Counted from the stretch's first letter, positions 27,169 through 35,446 are shown. The stretch is 36,834 bases of DNA from Modestobacter sp. DSM 44400 (GCF_900107175.1 NZ_FNOZ01000040.1:1-36834), one strand, 5' to 3'. The notes: generated from the letters alone by a model not told the origin. Made by a program: numbers and translations.

Positions 27169-28686
27169 GTGCCAGCGCTGCCGCACAGCGAGGTCCAGGC
27201 GCCGATGGCGCACGGGTCCGTCCTCGCGCGCCGGAGCCGCCGCGCCGACCGGGTCCCGACCGACCCGCAGACCGACGTCCGGGCGCGGCGGGAGAGCGAG
27301 GTGCTGGCCGCCTTCGCGCTGCTCGACGCCCCGGCCGATACGGAACTCGACGCGGTCGCCCGCATCGCCGCCGCACTGACCGGCGCCCCGTACGCGCAGA
27401 TCAACATCCTGGACGCCGCACGGCAGTGCTCGCTGGCGGCCCACGGTGCGCCGGCCGGCGAACGGTCCCGGAAGGACTCGATCTGTGCCCGCACGTACAC
27501 CGATCCCGCCGTGTTCTGGTCCCCGGACCTCGCTGCCGATCCCCGGTTCCACGACCACCCTGCCGTCGACGGGCGCCGGGGCCGCGCGCGCTTCTACGCG
27601 AGTGCGTCCCTGCGACTGGACGGCGTCGCGATCGGCACGATCTGCGTCTACGACACGACACCGTGCACCGGCCCCGCCGCCGACGGTCCCGACCGGCTCG
27701 CCGACCTCGCCACCGTCGTCGTCGGTCTCCTCGAACGCCGACGGTGCGCGCGGCTGGCCGTCGAGCTCGCCGCCTCCGCCGAGGCCGCCCGAGCCGAGCT
27801 CGCCGTCGTACACGAGGAACTGGGCGCGGCCCGGGCCTTCGACACCGCACTGCTGGATGCGCTGCCGGTGGGCGTGGTGGCCGCGGACGCCGACGGCCGG
27901 ATCTCGGTCCGCAACGAGACCGTCCGCCGCTGGAACGGCCCCGACCACGACCCGGGTCCGACCTCGGAGGACGCGGCCGACGGCCGCACCCCGCTCGCCG
28001 TGGAGGAAGGTCTCCTCACCCGGCTGTTCCAGAAGGGGCGGCTGCACGACGTCGAGGTCACCATGGCCGCGGCCGGACGCCCGGCCCGGATCGTCTCCTG
28101 CTCCGGCCAGCAGGTGCGTGACACCTCCGGGCGCCGGCTCGGTGCGGTCATCACCATGGCCGACGTCACCGGACAACGCGAACTCGAGAACCGGCTGCGC
28201 GCTGCCGCGCTGCACGACCCGTTGACCGGGCTGCCCAACCGCAGCCTGCTGGTCGACCGGCTCGAGCTCGCACTGGCCACCAGGGCACGCAGCGGAGGCC
28301 CACTCGCCGTCCTCTACTGCGACCTGGACCGGTTCAAGGCGGTCAACGACAACTGGGGACACACCGCCGGCGACGTCGTGCTCATCGAGACCGCCGCGCG
28401 GCTGGTCGCCGCGGTACGTCCGGGCGACACGGTGGCCAGGATCGGCGGGGACGAGTTCGTCGTCCTCTGCCCGGGTCTCGACGTGACGGGGACCGCCGAC
28501 GCGGTCCGCGCGCGGGTCACCGCGGCACTGGCCGAGCCACTGCGCTCGGGCCCCGGCCAGCTGCACACGGTCGGCATCAGCATCGGCCTCGCGTTCGCCG
28601 GGGCCGGCTCGACGGCGGAGACCCTGCTGACCGCCGCCGACGAGGCGATGTATCAGGTCAACGGGGTCCGGCGTGGCCGCGCCTGA
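27169..28686 (+). CDS. GAF-PAS-GGDEF diguanylate cyclase
   Basis: This 505-residue protein starts at GTG 27169 with GAGGGGAAG upstream; ATG 27205 is possible. A GAF domain (about residues 40-195) starts with RESEVLAAFALLDAPADTELD and has KDSICARTYTDP. A PAS-like domain follows a short coiled segment (about 225-335; FDTALLDALPVGVVAADADGR). The GGDEF domain (about 340-500) starts DPLTGLPNRSLLVDRLE. Metal ligands are in CDLDRFKAVNDNWGHTAGD, the I-site is RPGD, and the active loop is a canonical GGDEF (about 426-430). It should be an active, feedback-inhibited c-di-GMP synthase that senses a small ligand. No membrane segment is seen. The next gene is a broken partial copy. Confidence 0.94.
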   Translation: MPALPHSEVQAPMAHGSVLARRSRRADRVPTDPQTDVRARRESEVLAAFALLDAPADTELDAVARIAAALTGAPYAQINILDAARQCSLAAHGAPAGERSRKDSICARTYTDPAVFWSPDLAADPRFHDHPAVDGRRGRARFYASASLRLDGVAIGTICVYDTTPCTGPAADGPDRLADLATVVVGLLERRRCARLAVELAASAEAARAELAVVHEELGAARAFDTALLDALPVGVVAADADGRISVRNETVRRWNGPDHDPGPTSEDAADGRTPLAVEEGLLTRLFQKGRLHDVEVTMAAAGRPARIVSCSGQQVRDTSGRRLGAVITMADVTGQRELENRLRAAALHDPLTGLPNRSLLVDRLELALATRARSGGPLAVLYCDLDRFKAVNDNWGHTAGDVVLIETAARLVAAVRPGDTVARIGGDEFVVLCPGLDVTGTADAVRARVTAALAEPLRSGPGQLHTVGISIGLAFAGAGSTAETLLTAADEAMYQVNGVRRGRA

Positions 28687-28741
28687 CGGCCGAGCCCGTG
28701 GACGGCAACCGACCCCCGGTCGGTCGGAAGGAAGTACGGCC

Positions 28742-29223
28742 ATGGACCCCACCGGGCTGGTCGAACCGCAGGACGTGACTGTCGTGACGGCCGCGGTCGT
28801 CGCCGCTCAACACCAGTTCGCGTCGCGGCTGCGCCGCCGGACCATGCCCGACCCGCTGACCGGTCTGCCGGTGCGCAGCCTGCTCGTCGAGCGCCTGGAG
28901 CTATTCCTCGCACAGAAGCGGCCGGCCGGCTGGTCACCGCCGTCCGGCAGGGCGACCTCGTCGCGCGCATCGGCAGCCAGACCTTCGTGCTGCTGTGCCC
29001 CGGCATCACCGTGGTGGACGACGCGGGTGCCATCGCCGCGCGCGTGGCCGCCGCCTTCGAGACCCCGCTGCGCCCGTCGCCGGACGTCCTCGCCCCGGTG
29101 CGCGTCAGCGTGGGCATCGCCGTGTCCGGGCGGGACTCCACCCCCGAAACGCTGCTGGCCGCCGCCGACCGGGCGATGGCCGAGGTACGGCTGGAACGGC
29201 AGGGCAGCGGCCGGCTGGCCTGA
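28742..29223 (+). pseudogene. Decayed GGDEF-domain gene, internally deleted and frameshifted
   Basis: ATG 28742 has a good GGAAGGAAG site. The product opens its domain with DPLTGLPVRSLLVERLELFLA, close to the upstream cyclase (DPLTGLPNRSLLVDRLELALA). About 36 residues with the metal-binding Asp are then missing. The frame shifts near 28920 and resumes as AAGRLVTAVRQGDLVARIG, SQTFVLLCPG and a normal domain end (VSVGIAVSGRDSTPETLLAAADRAM) to TGA 29223. The active loop GGDEF has become GSQTF while the I-site RQGD remains. It is best read as a relic of a tandem duplication of the upstream gene, or of a related degenerate GGDEF protein. Confidence 0.85.
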
Positions 29224-29239
29224 GCCCCGCCGCCGCATG

Positions 29240-29300
29240 AGGCATAGGAAGCCTTCTACCCGGTTTCCGCGCCAGGACCGGGTGAAGAGCTTCCTATGCC
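29240..29300. repeat. Long imperfect palindrome between the cyclase relic and the dehalogenase gene
   Basis: AGGCATAGGAAGC (from 29240) and its complement GCTTCCTATGCCT on the right pair perfectly. They continue inward through TTC and ACCCGG/CCGGGT, giving arms of about 24 bp around a 14-base centre. It lies between convergent genes and could act as a bidirectional terminator or be a dispersed palindromic element. Confidence 0.85.
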
Positions 29301-29318
29301 TACTCAGTGCCTACTCAG
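29297..29318. repeat. 11-bp tandem duplication at the dehalogenase 3' end
   Basis: TGCCTACTCAG occurs twice in a row (29297-29307 and 29308-29318). The second copy contains the stop codon of the dehalogenase gene, so slippage here may have duplicated the end of the gene or the palindrome edge. Confidence 0.85.
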
Positions 29319-30214
29319 CGCAGCGTCGGGATCCAGCGGGCCAGCGCCTGGCCGATCTCGTCGGGGGCGTCCTCGGGCACGAAGTGCGAACCCGGCACGG
29401 TGACCTCGGTCAGCGCCGGCCAGCGGCGGACGACCTCCCGCTGCCGGCCGACCAGAATCGACCCCGGCTCGGCGTTGATGAACAGCTTGGGCACCTCGCT
29501 GCCGGCCAGCCAGCGGCCGTAGTGGTCGACGACGTCGTGCACGTCCGGTGGCAGGTTCTCGATCGGGATCTGCCGCGGCCACTCCAGCGTCGGCCACCGG
29601 TCGGTCCGCTCGTGGAACGGCGCCCGGTAATGGTCGTGCGCCTCGGGCGTCAGTCCGCGGAGCACCGAGGCCGGCAGGATCCGTTCCACGAAGACGTTCT
29701 TGTCCAGCACCATCTGCTCACCCGCCGACGAGCGCATGCCCTGGAACACCTTCGTCGCGTCGGCCGGCCAGTCCGCCCAGGTGACCGGGGTGACGATCGC
29801 CTCGGTGAAGGCGATGCCACGGACGCCGTCCGGATGCCGCGAGGCCCAGTCGAAGCCGAGCCCCGAGCCCCAGTCGTGCAGCACCAGGGTGACCCGATCG
29901 GTGGCCTCGACCGCGGTGAGGAACTCGGCGAGGAAGCGGGCGTGGGTGGCGAAGGAGTAGGTGCCCGGCCCCGGGTCAGGGAGCTTGCTGGACTCCCCCA
30001 TGCCGATCAGGTCCGGGGCGATGCAGCGGCCCAGGTGCCGCACGTGCGGGAGAACGTTGCGCCACAGGTAGGACGACGTCGGGTTGCCGTGAAGGAAGAC
30101 GATCGGGTCTCCCTCCCCGACGTCGACGTAGGCCATCTCCTGCTCCCCGATGCGGATCCTGGAGCGGGGGAACGGGTCGGCGGCGGGCACGGGCGGGCGG
30201 ACGTCGTCGGGCAT
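29315..30214 (-). CDS. Haloalkane dehalogenase-family alpha/beta hydrolase (HLD-II type)
   Basis: This 299-residue protein starts at ATG 30212-30214. It follows the DhaA/LinB pattern: oxyanion motif HGNPTSSYLWRNVLPH with Asn44, nucleophile Asp114 in LVLHDWGSGLGFDWA with Trp115 next to it, catalytic acid Glu138 in IAFTEAIV, and His277 in VPGSHFVPEDAP. Asn44 and Trp115 are the halide-holding pair of subfamily II. Reaction: water-driven removal of halide from haloalkanes to give alcohols. The natural substrate is unknown, and no other haloalkane pathway gene is in the window. A generic alpha/beta hydrolase role cannot be excluded, but the full dehalogenase pentad is present. Confidence 0.9.
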   Translation of the reverse strand: MPDDVRPPVPAADPFPRSRIRIGEQEMAYVDVGEGDPIVFLHGNPTSSYLWRNVLPHVRHLGRCIAPDLIGMGESSKLPDPGPGTYSFATHARFLAEFLTAVEATDRVTLVLHDWGSGLGFDWASRHPDGVRGIAFTEAIVTPVTWADWPADATKVFQGMRSSAGEQMVLDKNVFVERILPASVLRGLTPEAHDHYRAPFHERTDRWPTLEWPRQIPIENLPPDVHDVVDHYGRWLAGSEVPKLFINAEPGSILVGRQREVVRRWPALTEVTVPGSHFVPEDAPDEIGQALARWIPTLR

Positions 30215-30263
30215 CCCCCGATGCTGTCAGCGTGGCGCGCAACTCGCCCCCCGGGGAATGAGC

Positions 30264-30285
30264 TTGACCCTGACGCGACGTCAGG
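30264..30285 (+). promoter_or_regulatory. MerR/TipA-type promoter-operator
   Basis: TTGACC (30264-30269), a -35-like box, runs into a perfect dyad CCTGACG-CGA-CGTCAGG (30269-30285). It lies 37 bp before the start of the disrupted MerR-family gene. A dyad placed directly after the -35 in a long spacer is the hallmark of MerR-family autoregulated promoters. It appears intact although the regulator is broken. Confidence 0.65.
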
Positions 30286-30321
30286 CTGTTCCGTGGACCC
30301 GTCGACGAGGGAGGAGGAGCG

Positions 30322-31087
30322 ATGAGCTGGACGGTGGGAGAGCTGGCCCGGCTGGCCGGGATCACGGTGCGCACGCTGCACCACTACGACCGGATCGGCC
30401 TGGTCGGGCCCGGCGACCGCACGGCGGCGGGTTACCGCAGCTACGGCGTGCGCGACCTGGACCGGCTGCAGCGGCGGAAGGACCCGCCTGCCCCCTACAC
30501 CTCGCAGGCTCGGCGCGGGCCCCTGCAGACGGGCCTGGTGACATGCTGGAGCGGCCTCGTCCCGGGTCCCGCCGCGAGCCTGCGAGCAGTGGGGAGGACG
30601 AGGTCCTTCAGGCACCGAGGCGATGGTCGCGGCCGTCGAGAAGGAGATGGAGGCACGGCAGATGGGGATCTCACTGACCCCGGAGGAACGGTTCGAGGTC
30701 TTCGGGGAGAACTGGGTGGACGAGCACGAGGCCTACGAGCGGTGGGGCGAGACCGAGGCGTGGGCACAGTCCCAGCGCCGGACCGCCACGTATGACAAGC
30801 AGGCCTGGCTGGCGATCAAGGCCGACGCCGACGACGTCGAGCGGCGACTCACCGCGGCACTGGCGGACGGCGTCCCCGCGGCGTCGGAGCAGGCGATGGA
30901 CCTGGCCGAGGAGCACCGGGCGCACATCGGCCGGTACTTCTACGACTGCTCACCGGAGATGCACGCCGGGCTGGGCCGGATGTACCTCGAGGACGAGCGG
31001 TTCACCGCCCACTACGAGCGGATCGCGCCGGGGCTCGCGCAGTACGTGAGCACCGCCCAGGCGAACGCCGTGCGCCTGTCCGGCTGA
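30322..31087 (+). pseudogene. TipA-like MerR-family regulator, disrupted
   Basis: The N-terminal MerR DNA-binding domain is intact from ATG 30322 (WTVGELARLAGITVRTLHHY, then GYRSYGVRDLDRLQRR). The C-terminal TipAS ligand-binding domain is also intact but in another frame (from about 30611: EKEMEARQMGISLTPEERFE, then YFYDCSPEMHAGLGRMYLED). Between them, the roughly 45-residue dimerisation coiled coil expected in the family is missing. In its place is a 131-bp inverted-repeat element (30478-30608) that shifts the frame. Full-length function is lost. The C-terminal half could still be translated from ATG 30623 or 30662, comparable to the TipAS short form that sequesters thiopeptide-type ligands. 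Confidence 0.85.
30478..30608. repeat. 131-bp inverted-repeat (MITE-like) element inside the TipA-like gene
   Basis: The ends are AAGGACC (30478-30484) and GGTCCTT (30602-30608). The arms stay complementary with gaps for about 45 bp, sharing CTCGCAGGCTCG (30500-30511) with CGAGCCTGCGAG (30575-30586). No coding capacity is seen. It coincides with the exact stretch where the regulator loses its coiled-coil region. It looks like a non-autonomous palindromic element, or the product of an insertion with deletion. Confidence 0.75.
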
Positions 31088-31091
31088 CCCA

Positions 31092-31129
31092 CCCCTGGGG
31101 GCCAAAATGGCCATTTTGGCCCCCAGGGG
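31092..31129. repeat. Perfect 38-bp palindrome
   Basis: Nineteen base pairs match without loop or mismatch around the centre CCAAAATGG/CCATTTTGG (centre between 31110 and 31111), with outer arms CCCCTGGGGG/CCCCCAGGGG. It begins 5 bp after the TipA-like stop and 68 bp before the FUSC gene. It may terminate transcription as a cruciform or hairpin, or bind a protein. Related TGGCCA-centred sequences occur at 18546-18561 and 32310-32326. Confidence 0.95.
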
Positions 31130-31196
31130 CCGGAGGGCGAGCGACATCACGCCCCCCGGACGTCTCCTGGAAGGCTGCGGACCGCATCCTGGCGGG

Positions 31197-32287
31197 GTGG
31201 GACGGGTCATCGGGCTGTTGCAGCAGCCATGGATACAGCGGGGGGTCCGGTCGGCCCTGGCGGCCGGACTGGCGTGGCAGGTGGCTGTGCTGCTGCCCCC
31301 ACTGCTGTCCGACTACGCCTACTACGCCCCGCTCGGCGCGGTGATCGCCGTCCACCCGACCGTCGCGGACTCGGCCAACGCCGCCTGGCGGTCGGTCCTC
31401 GCGATCCTGCTCGGTTTCGCGCTCGCGTACGGCGTGTACGAGCTGACCCGGGCGGTGCCCAACGCCCTCACCATCGCACTGATCGTTGCGCTGGCCGTCT
31501 GCGTGGAGCGCTGGTTGCGGATCCTCCGGGAGCAGGCCAGCTGGGTCAGCTTCGCCGCGGTGCTGATGATCACCGTCGGCGCCGGCGAGCCGGGGCCCTA
31601 TGTGCTGCGCTACGCCGGGCTCACGCTGCTCGGAGCGGCGATCGGTGTGCTGGTGACCACCGTGCTGTTCCCGCCGATGCAGCTGACCACGGCGGTGCGG
31701 GCGATCGCCCGGACCCGCGACCGGCTGGCCGTCCACCTGGAATCCATCGCGGCTGCGCTGCGCAACGGCGAGGTGCCCGCAGCCGGCGACTGGGCCGAGC
31801 GCGGCCGGCAGCTGGACCGGTCGCTGGACCAGATGCGCGCGGCCGAGACGCTCGTGGAGCGGGCCCGCCGGGCGAACCCGCGGGCGCACCGCTGGCAGGG
31901 CACCGCCGGCAGCATCCGGGGCAGTCCCGCGCGCTGGACCGGATCGCCGTCCTGGTCGACGACCTGACGACGCTGGTGGTGGAGTTCCAGCCGCACCGGC
32001 GCGGGCTGGACCGGGTGGACGACGGCACCGGCTGGGTGCTCGCCGACGCCCTGGATGGTCTGGCCCGGGTGGTGCGCATTCCGTACCACGCCACGGACGA
32101 CGCCCCCGACGACCGGGACGCCGCGATCGCCGACGCGCTCTCCGCGCGCACCCGGCTGACGACCCTGCTGCGCGCCTCCGAGGTCGCCGACGACGAGGGC
32201 TTCTTCGCCCTGGGCGCGGTCGCCGTCGGGATGCACCGTTCGCTGGAGGCCTTGGAGGCGTGGGTGCGGTTCCCCCAGTCCGCCTGA
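31197..32287 (+). pseudogene. FUSC-family membrane protein, one frameshift near the middle
   Basis: From GTG 31197 the first frame encodes five to six membrane segments (AALAAGLAWQVAVLLPPLL, YAPLGAVIAVHPTV, AILLGFALAYGVYEL, ALTIALIVALAVCVERWL, GLTLLGAAIGVLVTTVLF) and the start of the cytosolic helical domain. Near 31915-31925 the frame shifts by one base. The family sequence continues in another frame (ALDRIAVLVDDLTTLVVEFQ onward) to TGA 32287. Family role: aromatic acid or fusaric-acid-type efflux. The membrane half could still be made, as it ends soon after the shift. A sequencing error in a G/C run is the main alternative to a true mutation. Confidence 0.8.
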
Positions 32288-32309
32288 CCCGCTCCGAACT
32301 CCGGCCAGA

Positions 32310-32326
32310 GTGGCCACTGTGGCCAC
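32310..32326. terminator. GTGGCCAC dyad between convergent genes
   Basis: GTGGCCAC-T-GTGGCCAC forms a hairpin or double palindrome in the 47-bp gap between the FUSC gene and the convergent methyltransferase gene. Its position suits a bidirectional terminator. It resembles the centre of the 38-bp palindrome at 31092-31129. Confidence 0.4.
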
Positions 32327-32334
32327 CCGAGTGG

Positions 32335-33129
32335 TCAGACGCGGATGAGCAGCTCGCCGTGCAGCATCCCCAGCCAACCGTCGTCGGCGGCCGCCCAGCG
32401 CAGCCAGGCTGCGGCGACGTCGTCCAGCTCGGCCGGCGTTGCCAGGCCGTACGCGACTGCCTGCTCCGCGAACGCCGACCCGGTCGCCCGGCCGGCCCAG
32501 GAGTTCCCCCACCACGAGCGTTCCCCGGGCGTGGCGAAGCACCAGGCCGTCGTCGTCGCCACCGTGTCCCGCAGCCCGGCCGCGTGCGCCCAGGACAGCA
32601 GCCGGCGGCCGGCGTCGGGCTCGGCGTCGTTGCGACGGGCCACCCGCCGGTAGAGGTCCAGCCAGGAGTCCAGGCCGGGATCGGCCGGGAACCAGGTGGT
32701 CACGGCGTAATCGACGTCGCGGACGGCGATCACCCCGCCGGGCCGGCTGACCCGCGCCATCTCGCGCAGCGCGGCCACCGGATCGGTGAGGTGCTGCAGC
32801 ACCTGGTGGGCGTGCACGACGTCGTAGGAGTCGTCGTCAGCCGCCAGCGCGTAGACGTCGCCGACCGCGAACGTCACCTCGACCTGGGAGCGGGCGGCCA
32901 GGGCGCGGGCCTCGTCCAGCGGCGCCGCCGACACGTCCAGTCCGACGACCCGGCCGGGGCCTACCCGCCGGGCGAGGTCGACGGTGATCGTGCCGGGCCC
33001 GCAGCCGACATCCAGCAGGTCCTGCCCGGGCCGCAGCGACGGAAGCAGGTACCCCGCGGAGTTTTCCGCCGTCCGCCAGCGGTGCGACTGCAGGACGGAG
33101 TCGGCGTGCCCGTGGGTGTACTTGTCCAT
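32335..33129 (-). CDS. Class I SAM-dependent methyltransferase (UbiE/type 11-like)
   Basis: This 264-residue protein uses ATG 33127-33129 (MDKYTHGHADSVLQSHRWRT); a TTG at 33138 that overlaps the preceding stop is an alternative. SAM motif I is LLDVGCGPGTITVDLARRVG (about residues 39-58), the acidic loop is VVGLDVSAAPLDEARALA, motif II region is AVGDVYALAADDDSYDVVHA, and HQVLQHLTDPVAALREMARV follows. The substrate is unknown; the long C-terminal helical region is typical of enzymes acting on small molecules. It is the only clearly intact gene between 30215 and 35510. Confidence 0.88.
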   Translation of the reverse strand: MDKYTHGHADSVLQSHRWRTAENSAGYLLPSLRPGQDLLDVGCGPGTITVDLARRVGPGRVVGLDVSAAPLDEARALAARSQVEVTFAVGDVYALAADDDSYDVVHAHQVLQHLTDPVAALREMARVSRPGGVIAVRDVDYAVTTWFPADPGLDSWLDLYRRVARRNDAEPDAGRRLLSWAHAAGLRDTVATTTAWCFATPGERSWWGNSWAGRATGSAFAEQAVAYGLATPAELDDVAAAWLRWAAADDGWLGMLHGELLIRV

Positions 33130-33134
33130 GTCCG

Positions 33135-34478
33135 TCAACTCTCGGCCGCGAGCACCGACGACGCCACCGGCACCGCCAGCGCCCGGTCGGCGGGCACCAG
33201 GCCGATCCGGGTGCGCCGGTCCAGCAGGTCGGCGACCGTCCGCACCCCCTCCGCCCGGACGGCGAAGCGCAGCTCTCCCACCGTCTCCGGCCGCCCCTCG
33301 ACCACCGGGTCGGACCCCAGCGCGGCGACCAGCGGCGCCTCGGTGCCGTACCGGGCGACCAGCCGGCCGGGCGCGTCGACCCGGCCCAGCGCCAGCGGCG
33401 GCGCGGCGCCCACCAGCGGCAGCCGCGCGGTCGGGGACCGGCGGGCGCCCCGGCCGTACCAGGCCACGACCTCGTCCACCGCACCGGAGGCCATCGCGCG
33501 GTAGGCGGTCAGCTTGCCGCCGACCACGGTGAGGACCGATGCGTCCCAGCTCAGCAGGTGCCGCTGGGCCAGGTCCGCGGTCGCATCACCGGGCCGGCGC
33601 CGGCGGAGGCGGAGACGGAGAGCACCAGCGGCCGCAGCCCGGCGTAGGCCCCGACCAGGTCGCCCCGGCCGATCGGCACCGCCAGCACCTGGTTGACCGT
33701 GGCCAGCAACTGGTCGACCTCGGCGTCGCTGGGCACCGGGTCATCCTCGAGCACCGGCTCCGACACCGGCTCGTCGGTGATGCCCAGGTACACCAGCCCG
33801 CCGGGCTGGGGCAGCGCGAAGACGTAGCGGGAACGCGACCCCGGCAGCGGCACGGTCAGCGCCGCGGACGGCGACCCGAGCACGGCGGCCGGCAGACCAG
33901 GTGCGACCCACGCGAGGGCACCAGCCGGATGCCCGGCGCCAACCGCTGCGCCCACACCCCGGCCGCGTTGACCACCGCCCCGGCCCGGACCACGGCGCAA
34001 GAACCGTCGTCCACCGACAGCTGCACCACCGGCCCGTCGACGCCGGTGACCGTCACCCCGGTCAGCACCCGGGCGCCGAACGCGGCGGCGGCGCCCAGCG
34101 CGATCACCAGCCGGGCGTCGTCGGTGAGCTGCCCGTCCCAGAAGACGACGCCACCGCGCCCCGGGCGCAGGCCGGGCGCCATCCGCGCGGCCTCGGACGC
34201 CGAGACGCGGCCCGTGCCTGGCAGCGAGCGCCGCCCGCCGGGCACCGACCGCCGAACGGCGTCCCCGAGCCGCCCGCCCAGCCCGGACAGCGCGCTCACG
34301 TCCCGGCCGGCCTCGTCGGGCACCAGGAAGGGCAACGGCCTCGCCAGGTGCGGTGCCGTCGTCCCCATGAGGACGGCGCGCTCCCGGGCGCTCTCCCCGG
34401 GCCAGGCCGGACTTGCCGGAGGCGAGGTACCGCAGCCCGCCGTGCACCAGCTTCGGCGACGTGCCGTCCTCGCTGGTC
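33135..34478 (-). pseudogene. glpD-like FAD glycerol-3-phosphate dehydrogenase, N-terminally truncated with several frameshifts
   Basis: Reading the minus strand, GlpD family sequence appears in pieces in different frames. SPKLVHGGLRYLASGKSGLA (about 34470-34400) comes first. A long middle part follows (about 34370-33895: TAPHLARPLPFLVPDEAGRD, VFWDGQLTDDARLVIALG, VVNAAGVWAQRL). Then comes GGLVYLGITDEPVSEPVLED and the lid region (about 33895-33590). The C-terminal domain closes it (about 33585-33135: SVLTVVGGKLTAYRAMASG and onward). At least three frameshifts are needed. The first roughly 60-70 residues with the FAD-binding GxGxxG are missing, cut at the junction with the opposite-strand pseudogene. 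Enzyme role when intact: glycerol-3-phosphate to DHAP. Confidence 0.85.
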
Positions 34479-35446
34479 ACGGTCGGCCCGGGCATGCGCG
34501 GCCCGGCGCTGGAAGGCGCTCGCCCCCGAGGGCCTGACCCTGGGCACCTGCCGCAGAGCTGGCAGTTCGCCACCCTCGGCGGCTACGCGGCAACCCGCTC
34601 GGCAGGGCAGTCCTCCACCGGCGTCGGGCGGTTCGACGACCCGGTCGCCGGGCTCACCCTGGCCACCCCGACCGGCGTCCTGGAACTGGGGAAGCCTCCC
34701 GCGTCGGCCGCCGGACCCGATCTGCTCGACCTGGCGCTGGGGTCGGAGGGCGCGCTGGGCATCATCACCGAGCTCCGGCTGCGGGTGCGCCCGACGTCGC
34801 GGACGACGACCTACGAGGGCTGGTCCTTCCGCAGCTGGGCCGCGGAGCTCGCCGGGCTGCAGCGGCTCGCGCGGCACGACCTGCTGCCCGACGTCGTCCG
34901 GCTGTCGGACCCCGACGAGACCCGGGCGACGCTGCTGCAGTCCACCGGCGCGGGGTCGCGGCTGCTGCGGGCGAGCCTGCGCGGGCGCCGGCACGGGCAG
35001 GGATGCCTGCTGGTGGTCGGCTGGGAGGGGCTACCGACGATCGCACGGGCCCGTCAGCGCGCCGCGACCTCGGTGCTCAGGGACGGCGGCGCCATCCGGC
35101 TGGGCAGCCGGGTAGGCGCGGCCTGGGTGGAGCACCGCTTCGCCGCGCCGTACCTGCGCGACCGGCTGCTGGACGCCGGCCTGCTGGTGGAGACGCTGGA
35201 GACCGCCGCGACCTGGACGGCGCTGCCCCGGGTGTACGCCGTCCGCCGCGCGCTGCACGAGTCGCTGGCCCGCCCGGGCCGCCGTCCGCTGGTGATGCCG
35301 CACCTCTCGCACGGCTATCCCACCGGTGCCTCGCTGCACGTCACCGTGCTCGCCGACCGGGACGACGACCTGCCCATGCAGCGGTGGCTGACCGCTAAGC
35401 GGGCCGTCAGGGCATCTGCAACCCGGGGGTGCTGCTCCCGGACTGA
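34479..35446 (+). pseudogene. Alkyl-DHAP synthase-like FAD-binding oxidase, truncated and frameshifted
   Basis: The plus-strand pieces begin at about 34480 (VTVGPGMRGPALE), change frame twice by 34555 (ALAPEGLTLG, then PQSWQFATLGGYAATRSAGQ), and run intact through SEGALGIITELRLRVRP to PMQRWLTAKRA (about 35400). Then about 45 family residues are lost and the frame shifts to the normal terminus GICNPGVLLPD, stop 35446. The first roughly 150 residues of the PP-loop FAD domain are missing. Family role when intact: swapping the acyl for an alkyl chain on DHAP in ether-lipid synthesis, or a related flavin oxidation. It is head-to-head with the glpD relic, and a deletion seems to have removed both 5' ends. 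Confidence 0.82.
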
